Numbered from the stretch's first letter, positions 1-9,333 are shown. The stretch is 64,000 bases of DNA from DATKRB01 sp036501425 (GCA_036501425.1 DASYAI010000037.1:6204-70203); one strand, 5' to 3'. The notes: generated from the sequence alone by a model not told the origin. Program-made: numbers and translations.

Positions 1-2235
1 GACGGTCCGCGCCGGCAGGTCGGGCGCGACCCCGGGGTCGGTCTTCTTGCGCCGCAGCACGAAGGGGCGGATCGTGCGGGTGAGCCGCTCGGTCACGACC
101 GGGTCCCGATCGCGCTCGACCGGGGTGGCGACCGTTTCCACGAAGCGATCGAACGGGCCGAGCAGGCCGGGGGTCGTCCAGTCGAGGATCGACCACAGCT
201 CGCTCAGCCGGTTCTCCACCGGGGTGCCGGTGAGGGCGAGGCGGGCCGGGCCCCCGATGGCCCGAAGCGCCCGGGCGGTCGCGGTCTGGGGGTTCTTCGC
301 GTGCTGGGCCTCGTCGGCGACCACCAGGCTGAAGCCGGCCCCGGCGAGCTGCTCGGCGTCGCGGCGGGCGACGCCGTAGCTGGTGACGACGAGCTCGTCG
401 GGAGCCAGTCCGGCCAGGGTGCGGGCAACGCCGTGATGGCGGCGCACCACCGTCGCCGGCGCGAAGCGGTGGACCTCCCGCTCCCAGTTGCCGAGGAGCG
501 AGGTGGGGCAGACGACCAGCGTCGGGCCGCGCTGGGCCGCTGCCCGGTGGAGGTGGAGGGCGATCACCTGCAGCGTCTTGCCGAGCCCCATGTCGTCGGC
601 GAGGCACCCGCCGAGCCGGGTTTCGACCATGGCGTGCAGCCAGTGGACGCCACGGGTTTGGTAGGGGCGGAGCTCGACGTCGTCGGCGAGCCCGGGCGGG
701 CTGCCCAACCCGTCCTCGGCTTCCCCCGTGGTCGCGGCGAGGCGCTCCGCCAGCTCGGCCAGCGGCCCCTCGGCGACGACGGTGACCGGCGCACCCTCGA
801 GGTCGACCGTGCCGGCGAGGAGCACACCCAGCGCTTCGGCCGCCGACAGCCGCTGGCGGCGGCGGGCCTCGACCCGCTGCAGGAGCGCCGGGTCGGCGGC
901 GACCCAGCGGCCGCGCAGCCGAACCAGGCCCCGCTTGGCCTCGGCCAGTTGGTGGACCTCCTCCTCCGACAGCAGCTCGCCATGGAGGGTCGCCTGCCAC
1001 CGGAACTCCACCAGGGTGTCGAGGCCGAAGCCGGCCTCCACGACGACGCCGGGGGCGGCCACCACCGCGGCGCGCAGCTCGACGCCCTCGGCGAGGATCT
1101 CGGCCGGCCACAGCACCCCGACCCCGGTCCCCTGCAAGAGCGTGGCGCCGTCGGACAGCAGCTGAGCCACGAGGTCGTCGTCGAGGTCGAGCCCGGTCGG
1201 TGCCCGCTGGTGGAGCAGCGGCTCGAGGGGCGGCCAGGCCCGGGCGGCCCGGCGCAGCGCGCGCAGCAGGTCGGTCTCGGCGTCGTCCCCGAAGCGGGCG
1301 ATGACGGCGGCGGGGGAGTGGTAGAGGTCGGCGGCATCGACCACCAGGCTCGACTCGGCCCGGCTGGTGAGCTGCAGCACCGCACGGGCCGCCGGAGCGG
1401 CAGGCTCCCCGATCCCGTCGAGGTCGTCCAGCTCGATCCGCAGCGCCACGTCGGCGCCGCGCTCACCGCCGAACCCGCCGGCCGCGTCGACCAACCACGG
1501 CCGGAGGTGCTCGGCGGCCACCGGCTCCACCCCGGCGAAGTGGGCCCCGCCGCCGGCGAGGGGGCTCCGGCGGCGGGCGGACCGACCACCGCCGGGGCCC
1601 TTCTCGGTGCGTCCGGCGGCCGCGGTGCTGGCGGCACCGGTGATCACCGGTGCGCCGGCGGTGCGGGGGAGCGAGTCGGCGAGGGCGTCCCACAGCGCCC
1701 GGATCAGGCTCGCCGGCGAGCGGAGCCGCAACGGCGAGGACCCGTCCACGGCCAGGGCGTGCGCTTCGGGCGGGAACGCGCCGGCGAGCTCGGCGAGCAG
1801 GCGCCGGTCGGAGGGGTCGAGCGGGCCGGCGCGCCAGGCGTCCCAACCCGACGCGGTCACCGACGGGTAGAGCCGGCCCCGGGCGACCAGCCCGAGGCCC
1901 ATCGCCAGCGCCGCCGACCACACCGGGGAACCGGCCACCTCGGGACCGAGGTCCCGCAGCTCGGTGACGGCGGCGGAGATCGGGGTCCGCCGGGCGGCGA
2001 CGGTCCGGCGACGCCCGCCGCTGCCCGACGCGTAGGGCAGGACGACCTCGAGCTCGTCGGGCAGCCCGGCAGTACCGAAGCCGACGGAACGCGAGCGGTC
2101 GTAGACGACGAGCATGCCCAGGCGAGGCGGGTCGCCGGGCAGGAACGTGATCGCCTCGCCGGCGCGGTCACCCCGGACGTGGGGGGCGGGGAGCGGGGCG
2201 GCGTCGGGACCGGACGAAAGGGCCGCCGCACGCAC
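1..2235 (-). CDS. SNF2-family DEAD/DEAH-box helicase (5' part, C-terminus outside window)
   Basis: The reading frame whose codons end on positions 1, 4, 7... of the plus strand is open from 2235 to the window edge, giving about 745 residues without the end. It contains the helicase core: motif I LADDMGLGKTLQ at about 564-605, motif II DEAQHAKNP at about 295-340, and motif III ALTGTPVENRLSELW near 200-250. The first ~500 residues precede the helicase core and look like the long N-terminal region of bacterial SWI2/SNF2 proteins. These are ATP-driven DNA translocases that remodel protein-DNA complexes; the exact role here is unknown. The start is taken as GTG at 2235 because TACCCT (2247-2242) lies 6 bases upstream, fitting a leaderless transcript. 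The helicase C-lobe is missing because the window ends. Confidence 0.85.
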   Translation of the reverse strand, partial: MRAAALSSGPDAAPLPAPHVRGDRAGEAITFLPGDPPRLGMLVVYDRSRSVGFGTAGLPDELEVVLPYASGSGGRRRTVAARRTPISAAVTELRDLGPEVAGSPVWSAALAMGLGLVARGRLYPSVTASGWDAWRAGPLDPSDRRLLAELAGAFPPEAHALAVDGSSPLRLRSPASLIRALWDALADSLPRTAGAPVITGAASTAAAGRTEKGPGGGRSARRRSPLAGGGAHFAGVEPVAAEHLRPWLVDAAGGFGGERGADVALRIELDDLDGIGEPAAPAARAVLQLTSRAESSLVVDAADLYHSPAAVIARFGDDAETDLLRALRRAARAWPPLEPLLHQRAPTGLDLDDDLVAQLLSDGATLLQGTGVGVLWPAEILAEGVELRAAVVAAPGVVVEAGFGLDTLVEFRWQATLHGELLSEEEVHQLAEAKRGLVRLRGRWVAADPALLQRVEARRRQRLSAAEALGVLLAGTVDLEGAPVTVVAEGPLAELAERLAATTGEAEDGLGSPPGLADDVELRPYQTRGVHWLHAMVETRLGGCLADDMGLGKTLQVIALHLHRAAAQRGPTLVVCPTSLLGNWEREVHRFAPATVVRRHHGVARTLAGLAPDELVVTSYGVARRDAEQLAGAGFSLVVADEAQHAKNPQTATARALRAIGGPARLALTGTPVENRLSELWSILDWTTPGLLGPFDRFVETVATPVERDRDPVVTERLTRTIRPFVLRRKKTDPGVAPDLPARTV

Positions 2236-2413
2236 CGGCCCAGGGTACCGAAGGCCGGGGGCCGTCCAGCATCCCCAAGCCCAAGTGCCGGCCGCCTCGA
2301 ACTTGGGGGGATGGGCCTCCCGCCCTGCCGGCCCCCCGACCTCGTCGTCGCTGCCCCGGCCCCAGGCCGGGCCGGCCGAGCACACGTAGGCTCCGTCGAG
2401 GGGAGGGTGCGTG

Positions 2414-3238
2414 ATGAACGTCGGCTTCATCGGTCTGGGTTCCCAGGGAGCGCCGATGGCGGCGCGCATCGGTGAGGTCTTCGACCTGGCGGTCTGGGCC
2501 CGCCGGCCCGAGTCGATCACCAGCTTCACCGGAAGGGTGGCGCGGGTCGCGACCTCGGCGCGTGATCTGGCGACGTCCTGCGACGTGGTGTGTCTCTGCG
2601 TGCGCGACGACGCCGGCGTGCGCGCGGTGTGTGACGGGCCGGCGGGGGTGCTCGCAGGGCTGGCGCCCCGAGCGGTCCTCGTCGTGCACAGCACCGTCCA
2701 TCCGAACACCGTGCGCCAGCTCGCCGTCGACGCCCACGCGTCCGGAGTCGAGGTGCTCGACGCGCCCGTCTCGGGGGCGAACGCGGCGGCAGAGGGCCGG
2801 CTGGTGACGATGGCCGGCGGCGACCAGAAGGTCTTCGACCGCGTGCGGCCGATCCTGGCCACCCACAGCGACCGGATCTTCCTCGTCGGCCCGGTCGGGG
2901 CGGGCCAGATCGCGAAGTTGGTCAACAACGCCCTCTTCACTGCCCACCTCGCCCTAGCCGCGACCGCCCTCGACGCCGGCGAGCAGCTGGGCCTCGCCCG
3001 CGATGTTCTCCACCAGGTGCTGTCGGCCGGCTCGGGCCGCTCGGCCGCGCTCGAGCTGTCACGGCGGCTCGCGGTCGACGGCCTGGTCGACCGGTCCGCC
3101 GCCGATCTGCTGACCAAGGACGTTCGGCTCTTCGCCGGCGTGGCCGCCGAGGCCAACGTCGACGCCGGTCCGCTCGTGGGTCCGGCCCAACGGCTGTTGG
3201 ACCGCCAGCCGCAGTCGACCGGGCCGCCGACCGAGTAG
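2414..3238 (+). CDS. NAD(P)-dependent beta-hydroxyacid dehydrogenase (3-hydroxyisobutyrate dehydrogenase family)
   Basis: 274 residues, normal for the family. The N-terminal Rossmann motif GFIGLGSQGAPMA is at residues 4-16. The substrate-binding signature DAPVSGANAAAEG is at 117-129, and the catalytic lysine lies in GQIAKLVNN (Lys168). Members oxidise 3-hydroxyisobutyrate, tartronate semialdehyde, 6-phosphogluconate-like acids or related substrates; the substrate here cannot be told from sequence. ATG 2414 is preferred over GTG 2411 because the GGAGG at 2402-2406 is then 7 bases away. A -10-like TAGGCT (2387-2392) would give a short leader. The next gene, an amidase, has its own promoter-like TACGCT at 3283-3288, so an operon is not required. 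Confidence 0.9.
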   Translation: MNVGFIGLGSQGAPMAARIGEVFDLAVWARRPESITSFTGRVARVATSARDLATSCDVVCLCVRDDAGVRAVCDGPAGVLAGLAPRAVLVVHSTVHPNTVRQLAVDAHASGVEVLDAPVSGANAAAEGRLVTMAGGDQKVFDRVRPILATHSDRIFLVGPVGAGQIAKLVNNALFTAHLALAATALDAGEQLGLARDVLHQVLSAGSGRSAALELSRRLAVDGLVDRSAADLLTKDVRLFAGVAAEANVDAGPLVGPAQRLLDRQPQSTGPPTE

Positions 3239-3324
3239 CCCGCGGGGCTCCCACCTGGGGCACCGGGACCGTCGGGCTCCGGTACGCTCTGCCAGACGAC
3301 AGAGCGCCGAGGTGGGGAGATCCG

Positions 3325-4737
3325 ATGCCGCAAACTGCCGGGTCAGGGGAGCTGACGTGGATGCCGGCGTGGGAGATCCGCGACCGGATCGCCAAGGGCG
3401 ACCTCTCGCCGGTGGAGGTGACCGAGCACTTCCTCGGTCGGATCGAGGATCTGGACGGCACGTTGAAGACGTTCCGAACCCTCGACGCGCAAGGTGCCCG
3501 GCGCCAGGCCAAGCAGGCCGAGGACGCGGTCCGACGGGGTGACCCGCTCGGGCCGCTGCACGGGGTGCCGTTCTCGGTCAAGGAGCACGTGGCGGTGGCC
3601 GGAATGCCCTTGATGGGGGCCGGGTTTCCAGAGCCCGTCTCCAAGCGCGACGCGCTGGGCGTTCAGCGGCTTCGTGATGCGGGCGGCATCGTGTTCGGGA
3701 CCAACACGATGATGTACACCAACGGCCTCCGGGTCGGCGCGGACGGCAAGATGGTGATGGCCTTCGACTGGGAGGCCGAGGCGCGCAACCCCTGGGACAC
3801 GTCGAGGGTCCCGGGATGGTCGAGCGCCGGTGGTGCCGCGGCGACGTCGGCTCGGCTGGTCCCCCTGGCGGTCGGGACCGACGGCGGCGGTTCGACCCGC
3901 CTTCCCGCTGCCTATTCGGGGGTGTTCGGCCTCCACCCGACGACCACCCTGATCCCCTGGGCCGACTACGACACGCCGCAGGTCTCCCCGATGATGATGT
4001 CGATGGGCCCGCTCGCTCGGTATGTCAGGGACGCGGCCATCATGCTGCAGGTCATGGCGGGGCCCGACGGGCGAGACATGACCTGCATGCAGACGGACCC
4101 CCCCGACTACCTGGCGGACATCGACGCGGGGGTCGAGGGGATGCGCCTGGCGTGGACCGACGACTACGGGTTCACCGCCATGTACGCACAGGAGGAGAGC
4201 GACCGGGTGATCGCCGCGGTCGGTGAGGCGGCCCTGGGGTTCAACGAGCTGGGTGCGACGGTGGTCGGCACGCGGGAGTCCTGGGAGGACTTCTTCCCCG
4301 GGTTCGTGGCGGCGACCTACCTCTTCCCGACCGGGGGGTCCCGGCCCCCACGGCCGACGCCCGAGGCGTGGGAGCACGCCCTCGACAGCCGCCGACGGAA
4401 CTACGACAAGTTCCGCCTCGTCCTACGGGACCACGACGTGTTGCTGAGCGCCACCACCCAGCTCCTCCCACGCACGATCGAGGAATGGGCCGACAACTGG
4501 ACGACCGGCGGCTCGAGGTTCGAGCCGCACCACACGTTCGCTCCGGTCTATACGAGCCACACGCACATGTTCAACTGGCTGGGTTTTCCCGCTGCGTCGG
4601 TCCCCTGCGGGTTCGTGGACGGTCTGCCCATCGGGCTGCAGATCGTCGCCCTGCCCGGCAACGAGGCGAAGATCTTCCGGGTCGCCAACGCCTTTCAGCG
4701 GGCCTACCCTCAGCTCGAGCATCCCCCGACGTCCTGA
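3325..4737 (+). CDS. Amidase signature family amidohydrolase
   Basis: 470 residues with the Ser-cisSer-Lys triad of the amidase signature family: Lys86 in PFSVKEHVAVAG, the cis-serine at 166-167 in GWSSAGGAAA, and the nucleophile Ser190 in GTDGGGSTRLPA. The usual 'GGSSGG' is altered to GWSSAGG and 'GGSIR' to GGSTR, so it is a divergent member. No partner subunits are present, which argues against GatA of the amidotransferase complex. It probably hydrolyses a small amide to an acid and ammonia; the substrate is unknown. ATG 3325 follows a GGGGAG (3314-3319). The amine/glutamate cluster a few kilobases away makes a role in amide-nitrogen release possible, but there is no direct link. Confidence 0.88.
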   Translation: MPQTAGSGELTWMPAWEIRDRIAKGDLSPVEVTEHFLGRIEDLDGTLKTFRTLDAQGARRQAKQAEDAVRRGDPLGPLHGVPFSVKEHVAVAGMPLMGAGFPEPVSKRDALGVQRLRDAGGIVFGTNTMMYTNGLRVGADGKMVMAFDWEAEARNPWDTSRVPGWSSAGGAAATSARLVPLAVGTDGGGSTRLPAAYSGVFGLHPTTTLIPWADYDTPQVSPMMMSMGPLARYVRDAAIMLQVMAGPDGRDMTCMQTDPPDYLADIDAGVEGMRLAWTDDYGFTAMYAQEESDRVIAAVGEAALGFNELGATVVGTRESWEDFFPGFVAATYLFPTGGSRPPRPTPEAWEHALDSRRRNYDKFRLVLRDHDVLLSATTQLLPRTIEEWADNWTTGGSRFEPHHTFAPVYTSHTHMFNWLGFPAASVPCGFVDGLPIGLQIVALPGNEAKIFRVANAFQRAYPQLEHPPTS

Positions 4738-4775
4738 GGGGCTGATGTCGGGACGCCGACCGGCTTTCGGGACAC

Positions 4776-5393
4776 CTACGGAGTCGCGAGGCGCACCACG
4801 TCCGCCAGCCAGGCTTCGGCCACGGGGGTGCCGAGGCCCGGGTTGATGTCGAAGTGGGCGGGGGCGAGGGAACCGACTCGCCAGCCGGCGCCGAACGCGG
4901 CGCGCAGCTCGCCTTCGGTGATCCGGCGGGGACCCCAATCCCCTGGCTGGCGATCGCTGAAGCACATCAGGTGAACGTGGCCGCCGGGGCGGAGGACCGC
5001 GTGGACCGCCTTCACGTACCGGGCACGGGCGGCGTCGTCGAAGACGTGGAACAGCCCACTGTCGACGACGGTGTCGAAGGTCTCGCCCAGCAGGTCGAGG
5101 TGGAGCGCGTCGAGCACCTCGAAGCGGGCCTCGACGCGACGTTCGGCCGCCTTGCGGCGGGCCAGCTCGACGGCGCGACCCGAGACGTCGATACCCAGGG
5201 CGCGGGCGCCGTGGCGCGCGGCCAGCAGCGCGTGCTCGCCGGTGCCGCAGCCGGCGTCGAGCAGCGCGCCGCTGAGCGCGCCCGCCTCGGCGAGGCGGCC
5301 GAATGCGGTCTGCGGACGGCCGATGTCCCAGGGGGCGGGCGGCCCCCGGTACGAGTCGTCCCAGTCGGGGTGGGGGGCGTCGGGGGCGGTCAT
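4776..5393 (-). CDS. Class I SAM-dependent methyltransferase (small, UbiE/thiopurine-type fold)
   Basis: 205 residues. SAM-binding motif I is LLDAGCGTGEHALLAA, followed by the acidic GIDVSGRAVELARRKA and by FDTVVDSGLFHVF and LRPGGHVHLMCF, the usual order of class I methyltransferase motifs. The substrate is not predictable. The N-terminus DWDDSYRGPPAPWDIGRPQ resembles family members annotated as thiol or small-molecule methyltransferases. The frame stays open upstream, but ATG 5393 is chosen because the product then starts just before the conserved N-terminal helix and does not invade the promoter of the divergent usp gene. Monocistronic; convergent with the amidase. Confidence 0.82.
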   Translation of the reverse strand: MTAPDAPHPDWDDSYRGPPAPWDIGRPQTAFGRLAEAGALSGALLDAGCGTGEHALLAARHGARALGIDVSGRAVELARRKAAERRVEARFEVLDALHLDLLGETFDTVVDSGLFHVFDDAARARYVKAVHAVLRPGGHVHLMCFSDRQPGDWGPRRITEGELRAAFGAGWRVGSLAPAHFDINPGLGTPVAEAWLADVVRLATP

Positions 5394-5435
5394 CCGCTCA
5401 TCTTCGCCGAGGCATCCCCAGCCCATCCAGGCTGT

Positions 5436-5441
5436 TAACAT
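5436..5441 (+). promoter_or_regulatory. -10 element of the usp gene
   Basis: TAACAT matches the TANNNT pattern seen in front of many genes of this window. It lies in the short intergenic region between the divergent methyltransferase and usp genes, about 55 bases before the usp start, in a locally AT-richer stretch. No clear -35 is visible. Confidence 0.4.
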
Positions 5442-5495
5442 GCTGGAAACAAAGAACGATGACACCGCCGCCAGCGGTGGAAGGAGGTGACTCGA

Positions 5496-5981
5496 GTGTT
5501 CGCTCGAATCCTCTTGGCTGTGGACGACACCGAGTCCGGCGACACCGCGGTGAGCTTCACCTCCGCCCTGGCGCGCCGCCTCGGCAGCGAGGTGCGGGTC
5601 GTCCACGTGAACGAGCTCCTGGTCGGCGGACGCGGCTATGGCGCGGAGACCGAGCTCGAGGCCATGAACGTGGTCGATTCGGCCACCGCCCGACTGCGTG
5701 GCGCCGGGGTACGCGCCGACGGCGTCCACTACCTGGCCAACTGCTTCACCATCGATCACCGCATCGCCGAATCGGCACTGGAGTGGGGCGCCGACGTGAT
5801 CGTCTTCGGTTCCAAGCGCCGCCGTCACCTGCCCAGGTTCGGCACGGGCATGCGGGAGCGGGTGACCGCCCTGACCGGCTTGCCCGCCCTTACGGCTCCG
5901 GCGCCCCTAAAGTTCGGTCGCAAGGTCAACCGCCGGCTCGAGCCCGCGTCGCGAGTACCCGAGGAGACGGCCGTCAGCTGA
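5496..5981 (+). CDS. Universal stress protein (UspA) family protein
   Basis: 161 residues with a single Usp domain: ILLAVDDTESGDTAVSFTSALARRLG at the N-terminus and ADVIVFGSKRRRHLPRFGTGMRERVT near residues 105-130, which carries part of the ATP-binding G-x2-G-x9-G-S/T pattern with arginine-rich deviations. Usp proteins bind ATP or act in stress survival; no specific role is assignable. The start is GTG 5496: a perfect AAGGAGG at 5481-5487 sits 8 bases upstream, whereas the in-frame GTG at 5487 overlaps that ribosome binding site. The C-terminus (about 30 residues, KFGRKVNRRLEP...) is basic and looks disordered. Confidence 0.85.
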   Translation: MFARILLAVDDTESGDTAVSFTSALARRLGSEVRVVHVNELLVGGRGYGAETELEAMNVVDSATARLRGAGVRADGVHYLANCFTIDHRIAESALEWGADVIVFGSKRRRHLPRFGTGMRERVTALTGLPALTAPAPLKFGRKVNRRLEPASRVPEETAVS

Positions 5982-5990
5982 CAGGTCGGC

Positions 5991-6728
5991 TCAGCCGCGC
6001 TCGCCGTTGTAGATGGTGATGGAAAGGAAGCGGATCGGCAGCTTGATCAGCATGGTCGGCCCGTGGGGGATGTCGCCCTCGAACTGCAGCGTGTCGCCCC
6101 GCTCCATCTTGTAGCGCTGGCGGCCGTAGCCGTACTCCATGACGCCGCTCAACATGTAGAGGATCTCGATCCCCGAGTGCTGGAACAGCGGGAAGACCTC
6201 GGTTTCGTTGTCCAGGCTGACCAGCAGTGGCTCGACCCGTTTGTACGGTCCGCGCAGGCTGCCCAGCAGCTCGTAGGTGTGGCCGGCCCGGGTGCCCTTG
6301 CGCACGATCTCGGGACCGCTGCCCGCCTTCACGAACATCGCATCGCGCTCTTCGGCCAGGCCACGGAACAGCGCGGTGACGGGCATGTCGAGCGCTCCGG
6401 CCAGCCGCTCGACGGTCGAGAGGCTCGGCGAGGTCTGGGCGTTCTCGATCTTCGAGAGCATCCCTTTGGAGATGCCGGTGCGGTCGGCCAGCTGGCCCAC
6501 GTTGAGCCCGAGCTCGAGACGGCGCGCCCGCACGTGGTTGGCGATGACCTGGCCCAGCTGGCTGTCGGGCTCCGGGGGCCCGGCGTTATCGACGGTCACC
6601 TGCTCGCCAGCCCGGCGCGTCTTGCGTGCCGTACCGGTGGTCTTGGCGGCGGGCGGCGTGCTGGTGCTGTGGGTTGCTCGGGTGCCGGCGTGCGGCGACT
6701 GGGCACGAGCAGTCCGGCGGGTGGCCAC
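5991..6728 (-). CDS. XRE-family regulator with C-terminal cupin domain
   Basis: 245 residues. The first ~55 are Ala/Thr/Arg-rich and probably disordered. A helix-turn-helix follows at about 57-112 (VRARRLELGLNVGQLADRTG then ISKGMLSKIENAQTSPSLST), and a cupin_2 barrel at about 170-240 (EILYMLSGVMEYGYGRQRYKM, GDTLQFEGDIPHGP). This architecture is typical of repressors that sense a small metabolite in the cupin. It closes the minus-strand amine/glutamate gene set and is the obvious candidate regulator of it, possibly through the inverted repeat at 11688-11726. GTG 6728 is supported by TAGAGT (6742-6737) 8 bases upstream, so it likely has its own leaderless promoter. Confidence 0.88.
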   Translation of the reverse strand: MATRRTARAQSPHAGTRATHSTSTPPAAKTTGTARKTRRAGEQVTVDNAGPPEPDSQLGQVIANHVRARRLELGLNVGQLADRTGISKGMLSKIENAQTSPSLSTVERLAGALDMPVTALFRGLAEERDAMFVKAGSGPEIVRKGTRAGHTYELLGSLRGPYKRVEPLLVSLDNETEVFPLFQHSGIEILYMLSGVMEYGYGRQRYKMERGDTLQFEGDIPHGPTMLIKLPIRFLSITIYNGERG

Positions 6729-6780
6729 GACCGGTCACTCTACGCCCCAGGTGAGAGGGATCCGCGGTGCTCAGGGGTGC

Positions 6781-7974
6781 TCAGCGCATCTGGCCCGCGC
6801 CCACGTAGGGGTGGGGGCTGAGCAGCGGGTCCTCCTCGGCGAAGCGCCCCCAGCGGAAGTCGTGGGGGTCGATGTCGGGATGGCGGCTCGCACCGCTGGT
6901 GATCAGGTCGGCCATCAGCTCGCCGACCGACGGCGAGATCTTGTAGCCGTGACCCGAGAAGCCCGCGCAGAGCCAGATCCCCTCGACGGCCGAGGCCGAG
7001 ATGATCGGGTTGTAGTCGGGGGTCACGTCGTAACAGCCGGCGTAGGACCGGGCGAGCGACGCTCCCTCGAAGCCGGGGAAGCGGTGGGCGAACTTGGGTA
7101 CGGCCGCTGCCAGCTCGTCGTCGCTCACCCGCTCGCGGTACCCGTCGGGGTCGGCCCACTCGGGATCGGAGTGGTCGGAGTCGCCCAGCAGGATCTGCCC
7201 ATCGCCGTCGGTCCGCACGTACTGGAGCGACACCAGGTCGGAGAAGACCGGGAGCGCTCCGGGTGGGCGACCCGGGGCGACCAGCAGGATCTGGGCCCGC
7301 TGGGCCCGCACGGGCAGGTCGATGCCGACGCCGCGGGCCAGGGCGGTGGACCAGGGGCCGGCCGCCAGCACGACGTGGGCGGCGCCGACGTGGCTGCCGT
7401 CCGCCAGGACAACACCGGTGGCGCGGCCGGCCCGCACTTGCACCGAGACCACCGGGGCGTGCTGGCGCAGGCGGGCACCGCCGCGCTTGGCGGCCGTGGC
7501 GAAGGCCAGTGCGGTCTGGTGCCCGTCGCCGAAGCCGCCGCAGGGCTCGTACGCGAACTCGGCGAACTCGTCGAGCCGGGCGGCCGGCCACAGGGCGCCC
7601 GCGGCCTCGTGGTCCATCAGCACCACGCGGATGCCGAGGGCCTGCTGCATGTCTACGTTCGCCCGCAGCGCAGCGAGGTTCTGGTGGCCCACGCCGACCA
7701 GGTAGCCGGTCCTGGTGTAGCCCGACGGCGCGCCGAGGATCTCGGCCGCATCCTCGAGCACGGGAAGGGCGCGCCAGGCCATGGCGGCGAGCGACGGGAT
7801 GCCGTAGTGGCAGCGCACGATGCCGCTCGACTTGCCGGTGCCGCCCGAGCCCACGGCGTCGCGTTCGAGCACCAGGACATCGGTCAGCCCGAGCTCCACC
7901 AGAGCCCGGGCCGTGCTCAGACCCGCCACGCCGCCACCGATGACGACGACCTCGGCCGTGCGGGCAGAGACCAC
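6781..7974 (-). CDS. FAD-dependent amine/amino-acid oxidoreductase (sarcosine oxidase beta / MgdA-like)
   Basis: 397 residues of the DAO/GlpO fold: dinucleotide motif VVVIGGGVAGLSTARALVE at the N-terminus, the GTGKSSGIVRCHY loop at about 46-58, and the C-terminal FAD contact GIWLCAGFSGHGYKISPSVG at about 338-357. Relatives include the beta subunit of heterotetrameric sarcosine oxidase and the MgdA subunit of N-methylglutamate dehydrogenase, which oxidise N-methyl amino acids. The gene follows the FMN glutamate-synthase-like gene with a 5-base gap, so it is very likely co-translated. GTG 7974 is the first start inside the gap-limited frame; no clear ribosome binding site is seen. No genes for alpha, gamma or delta subunits are nearby. 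Inferred substrate: N-methylglutamate or another N-alkyl-glutamate formed by the neighbouring enzymes. Confidence 0.82.
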   Translation of the reverse strand: MVSARTAEVVVIGGGVAGLSTARALVELGLTDVLVLERDAVGSGGTGKSSGIVRCHYGIPSLAAMAWRALPVLEDAAEILGAPSGYTRTGYLVGVGHQNLAALRANVDMQQALGIRVVLMDHEAAGALWPAARLDEFAEFAYEPCGGFGDGHQTALAFATAAKRGGARLRQHAPVVSVQVRAGRATGVVLADGSHVGAAHVVLAAGPWSTALARGVGIDLPVRAQRAQILLVAPGRPPGALPVFSDLVSLQYVRTDGDGQILLGDSDHSDPEWADPDGYRERVSDDELAAAVPKFAHRFPGFEGASLARSYAGCYDVTPDYNPIISASAVEGIWLCAGFSGHGYKISPSVGELMADLITSGASRHPDIDPHDFRWGRFAEEDPLLSPHPYVGAGQMR

Positions 7975-7979
7975 GGTGG

Positions 7980-9326
7980 TCAGGAGGGCCAGCCCGGGAT
8001 CCAACCGGTGCCCGCCAGCGGGACCCGGGCCATGGCGGCGGCCTCGAGCGTCAGCGCTGCGAGATCCTCGGGCTCGAGGTGATGCACGCTGGACTTCCCG
8101 CAGGCGCGGGCCAGCGCGGTCACCTCCATGGTGAGGGCCCGCAAGTAGTTGGCCACCGAGGTGGCGGCGTGGACGGGATCGAGCCGGGCTTCGAGCGCGG
8201 CCTCCTGCGTGGTGATGCCGACAGGGCACGAGCCGGTGTGGCAGTGGGCGCACCCGCCGGGCCGGGTGCCCAGCGCGGCGTAGTCGGCGGAGACGTCGAT
8301 GGCAACGCCGCTCTGGTCGCGGTAGGTGGCGCTGTTGCAGCCCAGGGCGAGCAGCGCGGCCACGCCGATGGACACGGCGTCGGCCCCGAGGGCCAGCGCC
8401 TTGGCCACGTCGGCACCCGAGCGGATGCCGCCCGAGACGACCAGCTGGACCTCGTCGCGGGCTCCGATCTCGCGCAGGGCCTCAGCGGCCATGCGAACGG
8501 CCGGCAGGGTGGGGATGCCGGCGTGCTCGATGAAGACGTCCTGGGTGGCCGCGGTGCCGCCCTGCATGCCGTCGACCACGACGACGTCGGCGCCGGCCGC
8601 CACCGCCAGCTTCACGTCGTGATCGACCCGGGTGGCGCCGATCTTGACGTAGATCGGGATGGCCCAGTCGGTTGCCTCACGCAGCTCCTCGATCTTGATG
8701 CGCAGGTCGTCGGGGCCGACCCAATCGGGGTGCCGGCTGGCCGAACGTTGGTCGATGCCCGGGGGCAGGGTGCGCATCGACGCGACGCGGTCGTTCACCT
8801 TCTGGCCGAGCAGCAGGCCCCCACCGCCAGGCTTGGCCCCCTGGCCGATCACGATCTCGACGGCGTCGGCCTGGCGCAGGTCGGCCGGGTCGAAGCCGTA
8901 GCGCGAGGGGAGGACCTGGTACACCAGCTGGGCCGAGGCCTTGCGCTCCTCGGGCGTCATGCCCCCGTCGCCGGTCGTGGTCGAGGTGCCCACTTCGGTG
9001 GCGGCCCGGCCCAGGGCCTCCTTGGCGCTGGCCGACAGGGCGCCGAAGCTCATGCCGGCGATGGTGATCGGGATATCGAGCTGGATCGGCTTGGTGGCGT
9101 GGCGGGTGCCCAGCGTGGTGGCGGTGTCGCAGCGCTCGCGGTAGCCCTCGAGGGGGTAGCGGCTGACCGACGCGGTGAGGAAGACCAGATCGTCGAAGGT
9201 GGGGAGCTTGCGCCGGGCGCCCAGGCCCCGGATGGGATAGTGGCCGGTCTCGGCCATCTGGTGCACCCGAGCGATGACGTCGGGCGTGAAGGTGTGGTTG
9301 TCCGGCTGGCTGGTCGGGTCGGGCAT
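7980..9326 (-). CDS. FMN-binding glutamate synthase-type subunit (MgsC/GlxD-like)
   Basis: 448 residues equivalent to the FMN/synthase barrel of GltB. It shows the glycine-rich start of the barrel (GMSFGALSASAKEALGRAA), FMN-phosphate site motifs (ADVVVVDGMQGGTAATQDVF, VSGGIRSGADVAKALALGAD) and the cysteine motif CAHCHTGSCPVGITTQ for an Fe-S cluster near residue 365. In N-methylglutamate synthase (MgsABC) this subunit adds the amine to the 2-oxoglutarate/glutamate skeleton while sister subunits hydrolyse the amide donor. The three separate genes in this operon (amidotransferase, GXGXG, FMN) equal one GltB cut into its domains. Gaps to neighbours are 5-7 bases. Confidence 0.88.
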   Translation of the reverse strand: MPDPTSQPDNHTFTPDVIARVHQMAETGHYPIRGLGARRKLPTFDDLVFLTASVSRYPLEGYRERCDTATTLGTRHATKPIQLDIPITIAGMSFGALSASAKEALGRAATEVGTSTTTGDGGMTPEERKASAQLVYQVLPSRYGFDPADLRQADAVEIVIGQGAKPGGGGLLLGQKVNDRVASMRTLPPGIDQRSASRHPDWVGPDDLRIKIEELREATDWAIPIYVKIGATRVDHDVKLAVAAGADVVVVDGMQGGTAATQDVFIEHAGIPTLPAVRMAAEALREIGARDEVQLVVSGGIRSGADVAKALALGADAVSIGVAALLALGCNSATYRDQSGVAIDVSADYAALGTRPGGCAHCHTGSCPVGITTQEAALEARLDPVHAATSVANYLRALTMEVTALARACGKSSVHHLEPEDLAALTLEAAAMARVPLAGTGWIPGWPS

Positions 9327-9333
9327 CGTTCTC

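Noticed and set aside
301..2475. 724-codon plus-strand open frame
   Set aside because: It is antisense to the helicase gene, has no family motifs and the composition of a shadow frame; the minus strand carries clear helicase motifs.
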